From Saccoglossus kowalevskii (taxonomy: Eukaryota > Hemichordata > Enteropneusta > Harrimaniidae): a stretch of 35,000 nucleotides of DNA. The position numbers and the translations under genes were made by a program. Positions 1-8,164 of the stretch are shown here, piece by piece; position 1 is the stretch's first letter, and each line of letters begins with the position of its first letter. Below the pieces are notes generated by a model. It was not told the DNA's origin and did no database searches. It saw only the letters and a list, made by a program, of their open reading frames with translations. Location: NCBI RefSeq assembly GCF_000003605.2, contig NW_003109487.1:1-35000 (forward strand). The letters run 5' to 3'.

Positions 1-70
1 TCGAAATTAAATCTTGAAACTCTGTCAAAATAAATTTGTGAAAATATAATCCTTTGCCTTCCTCCATGTA
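1..70. repeat. Diverged spacer, left edge
   Basis: This tract is the 3' part of a spacer (AAACTCTGTC, AAATTTGTGAAA are recognisable) but differs from all others: CAAAATAAATT, an ATATAATCC in place of the TATAAAAA box, and CCTTGCCTTCC in the leader. Divergence is higher than in internal units, as expected near an array end. Confidence 0.7.
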
Positions 71-154
71 AGTGCGGTGGCCGAGCAGTTAAGGCGTTGG
101 GCTTAAGTTTCCAATGGACGTTAACCCTCGTGGGTTCGAATCCCACCTGCACTA
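71..154 (+). pseudogene. Diverged tRNA-Leu(TAA) copy, left edge
   Basis: It is 84 nt long. It has G18A, A31G, an extra T after the anticodon loop (CTTAAGTTT), and ACCC in place of GTCC in the variable stem, which breaks that stem. The T arm (GTGGG-TTCGAAT-CCCAC) and acceptor (G6-T67 wobble) are sound. It is the most diverged copy in the window and probably a weak or dead gene. Confidence 0.7.
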
Positions 155-305
155 TACTATTTTGTGTGAATCCAGTTGAATGTGTCACTCCTTAAATTTT
201 CACTTTGATTAAACACAGTAATGGTGACATATCTCAAAATTTTAAATCTTTGAAACTCTGTCTAAATAAATTTGTGAAACTATAAAAATTTGACTCCATC
301 ATGTA

Positions 306-387
306 AGTGCGGTGGCCGAGCGGTTAAGACGTTGGACTTAAGTTCCAATGGACGTTAGTCCTCGTGGATTCAAATCCCACTGCACTA
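306..387 (+). pseudogene. tRNA-Leu(TAA)-like, 82 nt, three lesions
   Basis: It has C11-A24 in the D stem, G53A in the T stem and B box, and lacks one acceptor nucleotide near 66, leaving a 6-bp acceptor stem. Anticodon TAA is kept. Probably not functional. Confidence 0.65.
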
Positions 388-537
388 TACTATTTTGTGT
401 GAATCCAGTTGAATGTGTCACTCCTTAAATTTTCACTTTGATTAAACACAGTAATGGTGACATATCTCAAAATTTTAAATCTTTGAAACTCTGTCTAAAT
501 AAATTTGTGAAACTATAAAAATTAGCTCCATCATGTA

Positions 538-620
538 AGTGCGGTGGCCGAGCGGTTAAGACGTTGGACTTAAGTTCCAATGGACGTTAGTCCTCGTGGG
601 TTCAAATCCCACTCGCACTA
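538..620 (+). tRNA. tRNA-Leu(TAA), D-stem mismatch
   Basis: 83 nt. It has C11-A24 in the D stem and T66 (G7-T66 wobble). The T arm is intact. Trailer reads TACGATTTT, so the terminator is kept. A long, diverged spacer follows. Confidence 0.75.
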
Positions 621-916
621 TACGATTTTGTGTGAATCCAGTTGAATCTCTCCAAAGTACTTAAATTTCGTCAATGATGTTTTAGTGCAAACATGTTTTT
701 CTTTAGGGGTTCTAAAATGTGTCGTTACTTAAATTGTAAAATCTCTACAACTATTCCCAAAGTTTGCCTTCTAGTGACGACGCATTCCGTGACGTATAAT
801 ATCGATTGCGCCATTTTGATTAAACACAGTAATGGTGACATATCTCAAAATTTTAAATCTTTGAAACTCTGTCTAGATAAATTTGTGAAACTATATAAAT
901 TTGCCTCCATCACGTA
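621..916. repeat. Diverged long-type spacer
   Basis: This is the first long spacer and clearly the most diverged: CTCTCCAAAGTAC, TTTCGTCAATG, GTAAAATCTC, ATTCCCAAAGTTTGCC and ATTTTGATTAAACAC. The GATTAAAC form is otherwise found in short spacers, so this copy may resemble the ancestor of both types. A 74-codon open frame here (693-917) is not a gene. Confidence 0.75.
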
Positions 917-999
917 AGTGCAGTGGCCGAGCGGTTAAGACGTTGGACTTAAGTTCCAATGGACGTTAGTCCGCGTGGGTTCAAATCCCACCTGCACTA
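917..999 (+). tRNA. tRNA-Leu(TAA), compensated acceptor stem
   Basis: 83 nt. The acceptor reads AGTGCAG/CTGCACT: A6 pairs with T67, so the stem is fully Watson-Crick where most copies with T67 have a G-T wobble. The variable arm has GC in place of TC at 47-48 side. The D stem has C11-A24. A long spacer lies on both sides. Confidence 0.75.
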
Positions 1000-1297
1000 T
1001 ACTATTTTGTGTGAATCCAGTTGAATCTCTCCGAGCTACTTAAATTTTGTCAATGATGTTTCAGTGCAAACATGTTTTTCTTTGGGGGTTCTAAAATGTG
1101 TCATAACTTAAATTGCGAATGCTCCACAACTATTGCCAAAGTTCGCCCTCTAGTGATGACGCATTTCCGTGACGTATATTATCGATTGCGCCACTTTGTT
1201 TAAACACAGTAATGGTGACATATCTCAAAATTTTAAATCTTTGAAACATTGTCTAAATAAATTTGTGAAAATATAAAAAATGTTCCTCCAGTATGTA

Positions 1298-1379
1298 AGT
1301 GCGGTGGCCGAGCGGTTAAGGCGTTGGACTTAAGTTCCAATGGACGTTAGTCCTCGTGGATTCAAATCCCACTGCACTA
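1298..1379 (+). pseudogene. tRNA-Leu(TAA)-like, 82 nt, G53A
   Basis: The D stem is intact (GCC/GGC), but G53A breaks the last T-stem pair and the B box, and one acceptor nucleotide near 66 is missing. Long spacers flank it on both sides. Confidence 0.65.
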
Positions 1380-1677
1380 TACTATTTTGTGTGAATCCAG
1401 TTGAATCTCTCCGAACTACTTAAATTTTGTCAATGATGTTTCAGTGCAAACATGTTTTTCTTTAAGGGTTCTAAAATGTGTCGTTACTTAAATTGCGAAT
1501 GCTCCACAACTATTGCCAAAGTTCGCCGTCTAGTGATGACGCATTTCCGTGACGTATATTATCGATTGCGCCACTTTGTTTAAACACAGTAATGGTGACA
1601 TATCTCAAAATTTTAAATCTTTGAAACTTTGTCTAAATAAATTTGTGAAACTATAAAAAATGTTCCTCCAGTATGTA

Positions 1678-1760
1678 AGTGCGGTGGCCGAGCGGTTAAG
1701 GCGTTGGACTTAAGTTCCAATGGTCGTTAGTCCTCGTGGGTTCGAATCCCACCTGCACTA
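1678..1760 (+). tRNA. tRNA-Leu(TAA), near intact
   Basis: 83 nt. All main stems pair (G6-T67 wobble) and the T loop is TTCGAAT. One change, GGTC for GGAC, puts a T-T mismatch in the variable stem. Confidence 0.88.
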
Positions 1761-1911
1761 TACTATTTTGTGTGAATCCAGTTGAATGTGTCACTCCTTA
1801 AATTTTCACTTTGATTAAACACAGTAATGGTGACATATCTCAAGATTTTAAATCTTTGAAACTCTGTCTAAATAAATTTGTGAAACTATAAAAAATTGGC
1901 TCCATCATGTA

Positions 1912-1994
1912 AGTGCGGTGGCCGAGCGGTTAAGGCGTTGGACTTAAGTTCCAATGGACGTTAGTCCTCGTGGGTTCAAATCCCACCCGCACTA
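1912..1994 (+). tRNA. tRNA-Leu(TAA), intact
   Basis: Identical in all arms to the reference copy at 3988-4070. The trailer reads TACTACTTTG, so only three T remain and the usual terminator is weakened. Its paralogue at 29634-29716 shares this trailer. Confidence 0.93.
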
Positions 1995-2145
1995 TACTAC
2001 TTTGTGTGAATCCAGTTGAATGTGTCACACCTTAAATTTTCACTTTGATTAAACACAGTAATGGTGACATATCTCAAGATTTTAAATCTTTGAAACTCTG
2101 TCTAAAGAAATTTGTGAAACTATAAAAAATTGGCTCCATCATGTA

Positions 2146-2228
2146 AGTGCGGTGGCCGAGCGGTTAAGGCGTTGGACTTAAGTTCCAATGGACGTTAGTG
2201 CTCGTGGGTTCAAATCCCACCCGCTCTA
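2146..2228 (+). tRNA. tRNA-Leu(TAA), T3-T70 mismatch
   Basis: 83 nt. The acceptor 3' strand reads CCGCTCT (T3-T70), and the variable stem has GTGC for GTCC. Other arms are intact. Probably impaired. Twin copy at 29868-29950. Confidence 0.75.
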
Positions 2229-2525
2229 TTCTATTTTGTGTGAATCCAGTTGAATCTCTCCGAACTACTTAAATTTTGTCAATGATGTTTCAGTGCAAAC
2301 ATGTTTTTCTTTAGGGGTTCTAAAATGTGTCGTTACTTAAATTGTGAATGCTCTACAACTATTGCCAAAGTTCGCCCTCTAGTGATGACGCATTTCCGTG
2401 ACGTATATTATCGATTGCGCCACTTTGTTTAAACACAGTAATGGTGACATATCTCAAAATTTTAAATCTTTGAAACTTTGTCTAAATAATTTGTGAAACT
2501 ATAAAAAATGTGCCTTCAGTATGTA

Positions 2526-2608
2526 AGTGCGGTGGCCGAGCGGTTAAGGCGTTCGACTTAAGTTCCAATGGACGTTAGTCCTCGTGGGTTCGAACCCCAC
2601 ATGCACTA
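2526..2608 (+). tRNA. tRNA-Leu(TAA), anticodon-stem mismatch
   Basis: 83 nt. G29C gives a C29-C41 mismatch in the anticodon stem, and A66 opposes G7. T loop TTCGAAC. Twin at 15420-15502, exactly 12894 nt downstream. Confidence 0.7.
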
Positions 2609-2906
2609 TACTATTTTGTGTGAATCCAGTTGAATCTCTCCGAACTACTTAAATTTTGTCAATGATGTTTCAGTGCAAACATGTTTTTCTTTAGGGGTTC
2701 TAAAATGTGTCGTTACTTAAATTGTGAATGCTCTACAACTATTGCCAAAGTTCGCCCTCTAGTGATGACGCATTTCCGTGACGTATATTATCGATTGCGC
2801 CACTTTGTTTAAACACAGTAATGGTGACATATCACAAAATTTTAAATCTTTGAAACTCTGTCTAAACAAATTTGTGAAACTATAAAAAATGTGCCTCCAG
2901 TATGTA
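2609..2906. repeat. Long spacer (reference example; 37 copies)
   Basis: 298 nt. Compared with short spacers it carries about 147 extra nt: roughly 2636-2810 replaces a 29-nt tract. The insert contains CTCTCCGAACTACTTAAA, TTTCAGTGCAAACATG, TTCTTTAGGGGTTC and two TGACG motifs (GATGACGCAT, CCGTGACGTA). Long spacers start at 621, 1000, 1380, 2229, 2609, 3457, 5240, 6554, 7179, 7784, 8632, 9247, 10328, 10943, 13431, 14508, 15123, 15503, 16352, 16966, 18047, 19128, 20210, 21058, 22142, 23692, 24776, 25624, 27176, 28024, 28639, 29951, 30800, 31882, 32495, 33343 and 33957. All other spacers are short. No gene is visible in any of them. Confidence 0.9.
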
Positions 2907-2989
2907 AGTGCGGTGGCCGAGCGGTTAAGGCGTTGGACTTAAGTTCCAATGGACGTTAGTCCTTGTGGGTTCAAATCCCACCCGCACTA
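2907..2989 (+). tRNA. tRNA-Leu(TAA), C48T
   Basis: All stems pair as in the reference; the only change is C48T next to the T stem (CCTTGTGGG), which alters the G15-C48 tertiary pair. Its paralogue at 15801-15883 differs by one base, in the anticodon. Confidence 0.9.
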
Positions 2990-3140
2990 TACTATTTTGT
3001 GTGAATCCAGTTGAATGTATCACTCCTTAAATTTTCACTTTGATTAAACACAGTTATGATGACATATCTCAAAATTTTAAATCTTTGAAACTCTGTCTAA
3101 ATAAATTTGTGAAACTATAAAAATTTGACTCCATCATGTA

Positions 3141-3222
3141 AGTGCGGTGGCCGAGCGGTTAAGACGTTGGACTTAAGTTCCAATGGACGTTAGTCCTCGT
3201 GGATTCAAATCCCACTGCACGA
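3141..3222 (+). pseudogene. tRNA-Leu(TAA)-like, 82 nt, four lesions
   Basis: It has C11-A24, G53A, one lost acceptor nucleotide, and T72G (TGCACGA), which opposes A1. The trailer is GAAACTATTTT. The same odd 3' end recurs at 16650-16731. Confidence 0.65.
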
Positions 3223-3373
3223 AACTATTTTGTGTGAATCCAGTTGAATGTGTCACTCCTTAAATTTTCACTTTGATAAAACACAGTTATGATGACATAT
3301 CTCAAAATTTTAAATCTTTGAAACTCTGTCTAAATAAATTTGTGAAACTATAAAAATTTGACTCCATCATGTA

Positions 3374-3456
3374 AGTGCGGTGGCCGAGCGGTTAAGACGT
3401 TGGACTTAAGTTCCAATGGACGTTAGTCCTCGTGGGTTCAAATCCCACTTGCTCTA
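3374..3456 (+). tRNA. tRNA-Leu(TAA), impaired
   Basis: 83 nt. It has C11-A24, T66 and T3-T70 (TTGCTCT). Twin at 16883-16965. The spacer before it has the rare GATAAAACAC. Confidence 0.65.
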
Positions 3457-3753
3457 TACTATTTTGTGTGAATCCAGTTGAATCTCTCCGAACTACTTAA
3501 ATTTTGTCAATGATGTTTCAGTGCAAACATGTTTTTCTTTAGGGGTTCTAAAATGTGTCGTTACTTAAATTGTGAATGCTCTACAACTATTGCCAAAGTT
3601 CGCCCTCTAGTGATGACGCATTTCCGTGACGTATATTATCGATTGCGCCACTTTGTTTAAACACAGTAATGGTGACATATCTCAAAATTTTAAATCTTTG
3701 AAACTTTGTCTAAATAAATTTGTGAAACTATAAAAAATGTGCTTCAGTATGTA

Positions 3754-3836
3754 AGTGCGGTGGTCGAGCGGTTAAGGCGTTGGACTTAAGTTCCAATGGA
3801 CGTTAGTCCTCGTGGCTTCGAATCCCACCTGCACTA
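3754..3836 (+). tRNA. tRNA-Leu(TAA), T11 and G53C
   Basis: 83 nt. C11T leaves a T-G wobble in the D stem, and G53C (GTGGCTTCG) breaks the T stem and the first B-box base. Twin at 17263-17345, 13509 nt downstream. Confidence 0.7.
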
Positions 3837-3962
3837 TACTATTTTGTGTGAATCCAGTTGAATGTGTCACTCCTTAAATTTTCACTTTGATTAAACACAG
3901 TAATGGTGACATATCTCAAAATTTTAAATCTTTGAAACTCTGTCTAAATAAATTTGTGAAAC

Positions 3963-3971
3963 TATAAAAAA
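3963..3971 (+). promoter_or_regulatory. TATA-like box, 25 nt before tRNA (example)
   Basis: TATAAAAAA begins 25 nt before the first base of the tRNA at 3988. Nearly every unit has TATAAAAA or TATAAAAAA at this place. A TATA element near -30 to -25 is known to aid TFIIIB placement on tRNA genes in plants, insects and fission yeast. Its role here is inferred from position and conservation, and conservation is weak evidence in a homogenised array. Confidence 0.55.
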
Positions 3972-3987
3972 TTGGCTCCATCATGTA

Positions 3988-4070
3988 AGTGCGGTGGCCG
4001 AGCGGTTAAGGCGTTGGACTTAAGTTCCAATGGACGTTAGTCCTCGTGGGTTCAAATCCCACCCGCACTA
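3988..4070 (+). tRNA. tRNA-Leu(TAA), reference intact copy
   Basis: Cytosolic leucine tRNA reading UUA. It is 83 nt: acceptor AGTGCGG/CCGCACT, all seven pairs Watson-Crick; U8-G9; D stem GCC/GGC with loop GAGCGGTTAA holding A14, G15, G18 and G19; anticodon stem TTGGA/TCCAA with loop CTTAAGT; variable stem GGAC/GTCC; T stem GTGGG/CCCAC with loop TTCAAAT; A73, the leucine discriminator in eukaryotes. No CCA follows (TAC instead), so CCA is added after transcription. A box TGGCCGAGCGG and B box GGTTCAAATCC fit Pol III consensus. Long variable arm and TAA anticodon exclude serine. About twenty copies share this exact sequence. Confidence 0.96.
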
Positions 4071-4075
4071 TACTA

Positions 4076-4079
4076 TTTT
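4076..4079 (+). terminator. Pol III TTTT terminator (example)
   Basis: A run of four T starts six nt after A73 (TACTATTTTG). This trailer is present in almost all units; exceptions with only TTT follow the copies ending at 1994, 4773, 13808, 29716 and 32875. A second TTTT lies further into each spacer (TTAAATTTTCAC or TTAAATTTTGTC). Confidence 0.75.
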
Positions 4080-4151
4080 GTGTGAATCCAGTTGAATGTG
4101 TCACTCCTTGAATTTTCACTTTGATTAAACACAGTAATGGTGACATATCTC

Positions 4152-4166
4152 AAGATTTTAAATCTT
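4152..4166. repeat. Short inverted repeat in spacer (example)
   Basis: AAGATTT and AAATCTT are perfect reverse complements around a single T. It recurs in each unit whose spacer reads CTCAAGATTTT; spacers reading CTCAAAATTTT have a weaker dyad. It sits about 50 to 70 nt before the tRNA. No known role. Confidence 0.5.
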
Positions 4167-4221
4167 TGAAACTCTGTCTAAATAAATTTGTGAAACTATA
4201 AAAAATTGGCTCCATCATGTA

Positions 4222-4304
4222 AGTGCGGTGGCCGAGCGGTTAAGGCGTTGGACTTAAGTTCCAATGGACGTTAGTCCTCGTGGGTTCAAATCCCACCTGC
4301 ACTA
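4222..4304 (+). tRNA. tRNA-Leu(TAA), intact (G6-T67)
   Basis: Differs from the reference by T67 only, giving a G-U wobble in the acceptor stem. Trailer TACTGTTTTG keeps four T. Confidence 0.92.
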
Positions 4305-4455
4305 TACTGTTTTGTGTGAATCCAGTTGAATGTGTCACTCCTTAAATTTTCACTTTGATTAAACACAGTTATGATGACATATCTCAAAATTTTAAATCTT
4401 TGAAACTCTGTCTAAATAAATTTGTGAAACTATAAAAATTTGACTCCATCATGTA

Positions 4456-4538
4456 AGTGCGGTGGCCGAGCGGTTAAGGCGTTGGACTTAAGTTCCAATG
4501 GACGTTAGTCCTCGTGGGTTCAAATCCCACCCGCACTA
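4456..4538 (+). tRNA. tRNA-Leu(TAA), intact
   Basis: Same body as the reference, but with the TTTGACTCC leader usually seen before C11-A24 copies, so leader and body have been recombined. Confidence 0.94.
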
Positions 4539-4690
4539 TACTATTTTGTGTGAATCCAGTTGAATGTGTCACTCCTTGAATTTTCACTTTGATTAAACAC
4601 AGTAATGGTGACATATCACAAAATTTTAAATCTTTGAAACTCTGTCTAAACAAATTTGTGAAACTATAAAAAATGTGCCTCCAGTATGTA

Positions 4691-4773
4691 AGTGCGGTGG
4701 TCGAGCGGTAAAGGCGTTGGACTTAAGTTCCAATGGACGTTAGTCCTCGTGGGTTCGAATCCCACCTGCACTA
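4691..4773 (+). tRNA. tRNA-Leu(TAA), T11 and short terminator
   Basis: 83 nt. C11T gives a T-G wobble in the D stem and the D loop has GGTAAA. Other arms are intact with T loop TTCGAAT. The trailer CTATTTGTG has only three T. Confidence 0.82.
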
Positions 4774-4923
4774 TACTATTTGTGTGAATCCAGTTGAATG
4801 TGTCACTCCTTAAATTTTCACTTTGATTAAACACAGTAATGGTGACATATCTCAAGATTTTAAATCTTTGAAACTCTGTCTAAATAAATTTGTGAAACTA
4901 TAAAAAATTAGCTCCATCATGTA

Positions 4924-5006
4924 AGTGCGGTGGCCGAGCGGTTAAGGCGTTGGACTTAAGTTCCAATGGACGTTAGTCCTCGTGGGTTCAAATCCCACCC
5001 GCACTA
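4924..5006 (+). tRNA. tRNA-Leu(TAA), intact
   Basis: Same body as the reference; leader ATTAGCTCC. Confidence 0.94.
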
Positions 5007-5157
5007 TACTATTTTGTGTGAATCCAGTTGAATGTGTCACTCCTTGAATTTTCACTTTGATTAAACACAGTAATGGTGACATATCTCAAGATTTTAAATC
5101 TTTGAAACTCTGTCTAAATAAATTTGTGAAACTATAAAAATTTGACTCCATCATGTA

Positions 5158-5239
5158 AGTGCGGTGGCCGAGCGGTTAAGACGTTTGACTTAAGTTCCAA
5201 TGGACGTTAGTCCTCGTGGGTTCAAATCCCACAGCACTA
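5158..5239 (+). pseudogene. tRNA-Leu(TAA)-like, 82 nt, G29T
   Basis: It has C11-A24, T29-C41 in the anticodon stem and a shortened acceptor (CCCAC-AGCACTA). Related copy at 20976-21057 shares G29T. Confidence 0.65.
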
Positions 5240-5537
5240 TACTATTTTGTGTGAATCCAGTTGAATCTCTCCGAACTACTTAAATTTTGTCAATGATGTT
5301 TCAGTGCAAACATGTTTTTCTTTAGGGGTTCTAAAATGTGTCGTTACTTAAATTGTGAAGGCTCTACAACTATTGCCAAAGTTCGCCCTCTAGTGATGAC
5401 GCATTTCCGTGACGTATATTATCGATTGCGCCACTTTGTTTAAACACAGTAATGGTGACATATCTCAAAATTTTAAATCTTTGAAACTTTGTCTAAATAA
5501 ATTTGTGAAACTATAAAAAATGTGCCTTCAGTATGTA

Positions 5538-5618
5538 AGTGCGGTGGCCGTGCGGTTAAGGCGTTGGACTTAAGTTCAATGATCGTTAGTCCTCGTGGGT
5601 TCGAATCGAACTGCACTA
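5538..5618 (+). pseudogene. Degenerate tRNA-Leu(TAA)
   Basis: 81 nt. A14T removes the U8-A14 contact, one C is lost from the anticodon stem 3' side (AGTTCAAT), the variable stem is GATC, and the T stem 3' strand is CGAAC in place of CCCAC with one further base lost. Related to 28937-29019. Confidence 0.8.
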
Positions 5619-5769
5619 TACTATTTTGTGTGAATCCAGTTGAATGTGTCACTCCTTAAATTTTCACTTTGATTAAACACAGTAATGGTGACATATCTCA
5701 AGATTTTAAATCTTTGAAACTCTGTCTAAATAAATTTGTGAAACTATAAAAAATTGGCTCCATCATGTA

Positions 5770-5852
5770 AGTGCGGTGGCCGAGCGGTTAAGGCGTTGGA
5801 CTTAAGTTCCAATGGACGTTAGTCCTCGTGGGTTCAAATCCCACCTGCACTA
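5770..5852 (+). tRNA. tRNA-Leu(TAA), intact (G6-T67)
   Basis: Reference body with the T67 wobble; leader ATTGGCTCC. Confidence 0.92.
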
Positions 5853-6003
5853 TACTATTTTGTGTGAATCCAGTTGAATGTGTCACTCCTTGAATTTTCA
5901 CTTTGATTAAACACAGTAATGGTGACATATCTCAAGATTTTAAATCTTTGAAAGTCTGTCTAAATAAATTTGTGAAACTATAAAAAATTGGCTCCATCAT
6001 GTA

Positions 6004-6086
6004 AGTGCGGTGGCCGGGCGGTTAAGGCGTTGGACTTAAGTTCCAATGGACGTTAGTCCTTGTGGGTTCAAATCCCACCTGCACTA
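6004..6086 (+). tRNA. tRNA-Leu(TAA), A14G and C48T
   Basis: 83 nt. A14G (CCGGGCGG) changes an invariant D-loop base and the A box; C48T lies next to the T stem. Stems otherwise pair. The spacer before it has GAAAGTCTG, shared with the unit at 29405. Confidence 0.75.
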
Positions 6087-6237
6087 TACTATTTTGTGTG
6101 AATCCAGTTGAATGTGTCACTCCTTAAATTTTCACTTTGATTAAACACAGTAATGGTGACATATCTCAAGATTTTAAATCTTTGAAACTCTGTCTAAATA
6201 AATTTGTGAAACTATAAAAAATTGGCTCCATCATGTA

Positions 6238-6319
6238 AGTGCGGTGGCCGAGCGGTTAAGGCGTTGGACTTAAGTTCCAATGGACGTTAGTCCTCGTGCG
6301 TTCAAATCCCACCCGCATA
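6238..6319 (+). pseudogene. tRNA-Leu(TAA)-like, G52C and C71 lost
   Basis: 82 nt. G52C (GTGCGTTC) breaks the T stem and B box, and C71 is missing (CCGCATA). The same pair of lesions occurs at 27708-27789 and 33027-33108, so it spread by duplication. Confidence 0.75.
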
Positions 6320-6470
6320 TACTATTTTGTGTGAATCCAGTTGAATGTGTCACTCCTTAAATTTTCACTTTGATTAAACACAGTTATGATGACATATCTC
6401 AAAATTTTAAATCTTTGAAACTCTGTCTAAATAAATTTGTGAAACTATAAAAATGTGCCTCCATTATGTA

Positions 6471-6553
6471 AGTGCGGTGGCCGAGCGGTTAAGACGTTGG
6501 ACTTAAATTCCAATGGACGTTAGTCCTCGTGGGTTCAAATCCCACCCGCACTA
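6471..6553 (+). tRNA. tRNA-Leu(TAA), D-stem mismatch, A37
   Basis: 83 nt. C11-A24, and anticodon loop CTTAAAT (G37A next to the anticodon). Acceptor and T arm intact. Leader ATGTGCCTCCATTATG. Sister copies at 27941 and 33260. Confidence 0.75.
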
Positions 6554-6851
6554 TACTATTTTGTGTGAATCCAGTTGAATCTCTCCGAACTACTTAAATT
6601 TTGTCAATGATGTTTCAGTGCAAACATGTTTTTCTTTAGGGGTTCTAAAATGTGTCGTTACTTAAATTGTGAATGCTCTACAACTATTGCCAAAGTTCGC
6701 CCTCTAGTGATGACGCATTTCCGTGACGTATATTATCGATTGCGCCACTTTGTTTAAACACAGTAATGGTGACATATCTCAAAATTTTAAATCTTTGAAA
6801 CTCTGTCTAAATAAATTTGTGAAACTATAAAAAATGTGCCTGCAGTATGTA

Positions 6852-6944
6852 AGTGCGGTGGCCGGGCGGTTAAAGCGTTGGACTTAAGTTCCAATGGACG
6901 TTAGTCCTCGTGGGTTCGAATCCCACCTGCACTATACTATTTTG
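6852..6944 (+). tRNA. tRNA-Leu(TAA), A14G and G23A
   Basis: A14G and G23A (C12-A23 mismatch) alter the D arm; the rest pairs, with T loop TTCGAAT and G6-T67. The end here includes the trailer's start because A73 is at 6934+10 by block count; the body is 83 nt if measured to CACTA. Probably impaired. Confidence 0.6.
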
Positions 6945-7085
6945 TGTGAATCCAGTTGAATGTGTCACTCCTTAAATTTTCACTTTGATTAAACACAGTA
7001 ATGGTGACATATCTCAAGATTTTAAATCTTTGAAACTCTGTCTAAATAAATTTGTGAAACTATAAAAAATTGGCTCCATCATGTA

Positions 7086-7178
7086 AGTGCGGTGGCCGAG
7101 TGGTTAAGGCGTTGGACTTAAGTTCCAATGGACGTTTGTGCTCGTGGGTTCAAATCCCACCCGCTCTATACTATTTTG
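7086..7178 (+). tRNA. tRNA-Leu(TAA), T3-T70
   Basis: It has C16T (harmless), variable arm loop GTTT with GTGC stem strand, and T3-T70 (CCGCTCT). D, anticodon and T stems are intact. Confidence 0.6.
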
Positions 7179-7466
7179 TGTGAATCCAGTTGAATCTCTC
7201 CGAACTACTTAAATTTTGTCAATGATGTTTCAGTGCAAACATGTTTTTCTTTAGGGGTTCTAAAATGTGTCGTTACTTAAATTGTGAATGCTCTACAACT
7301 ATTGCCAAAGTTCGCCCTCTAGTGATGACGCATTTCCGTGACGTATATTATCGATTGCGCCACTTTGTTTAAACACAGTAATGGTGACATATCTCAAAAT
7401 TTTAAATCTTTGAAACTCTGTCTAAATAAATTTGTGAAACTATAAAAAATGTGCCTGCAGTATGTA

Positions 7467-7549
7467 AGTGCGGTGGCCGTGCGGTTAAGGCGTTGGACTT
7501 AAGTTCCAATGGACGTTAGTCCTCGTGGGTTCGAATCAAACCTGCGCTA
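7467..7549 (+). pseudogene. Degenerate tRNA-Leu(TAA)
   Basis: 83 nt. A14T, T-stem 3' strand CAAAC in place of CCCAC, and A70G (CTGCGCT, T3-G70 wobble). The broken T stem makes function unlikely. Sister copy at 31098-31180. Confidence 0.75.
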
Positions 7550-7700
7550 TACTATTTTGTGTGAATCCAGTTGAATGTGTCACTCCTTAAATTTTCACTT
7601 TGATTAAACACAGTAATGGTGACATATCTCAAGATTTTAAATCTTTGAAACTCTGTCTAAATAAATTTGTGAAACTATAAAAAATTGGCTCCATCATGTA

Positions 7701-7783
7701 AGTGCGGTGGCCGAGCTGTTAAGGTGTTGGACTTAAGTTCCAATGGACGTTAGTCCTCGTGGGTTCAAATCCCACCCGCACTA
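7701..7783 (+). tRNA. tRNA-Leu(TAA), G18T and C25T
   Basis: 83 nt. G18T removes an invariant D-loop base that contacts the T loop; C25T gives G10-T25. Acceptor and T arm are perfect. Probably reduced in function. Confidence 0.75.
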
Positions 7784-8081
7784 TACTATTTTGTGTGAAT
7801 CCAGTTGAATCTCTCCGAACTACTTAAATTTTGTCAATGATGTTTCAGTGCAAACATGTTTTTCTTTAGGGGTTCTAAAATGTGTCGTTACTTAAATTGT
7901 GAAGGCTCTACAACTATTGCCAAAGTTCGCCCTCTAGTGATGACGCATTTCCGTGACGTATATTATCGATTGCGCCACTTTGTTTAAACACAGTAATGGT
8001 GACATATCACAAAATTTTTAATCTTTGAAACTCTGTCTAAACAAATTTGTGAAACTATAAAAAATGTGCCTCCAGTATGTA

Positions 8082-8164
8082 GGTGCGGTGGCCGAGTGGT
8101 TAAGGCGTTGGACTTAAGTTCCAATGGACGTTAGTCCTCGTGGGTTCAAATCCCACACGCACTA
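8082..8164 (+). tRNA. tRNA-Leu(TAA), G1 family, A66
   Basis: 83 nt. A1G gives G1-T72, and A66 opposes G7 (CCCAC-ACGCACT). C16T in the D loop. Follows a long spacer. Confidence 0.72.

Noticed and set aside
693-917. 74-codon open frame across the first long spacer
   Set aside because: It lies wholly in spacer sequence, is broken in every other long spacer, and encodes nothing recognisable.
3988-4070. tRNA-Ser identity, suggested by the long variable arm
   Set aside because: The anticodon is TAA and the discriminator is A73, both of tRNA-Leu.
4664-4855. 63-codon minus-strand open frame
   Set aside because: It is the antisense of a tRNA and its flanks; length comes from the absence of stops in the tRNA complement. 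Related frames are closed in most units.
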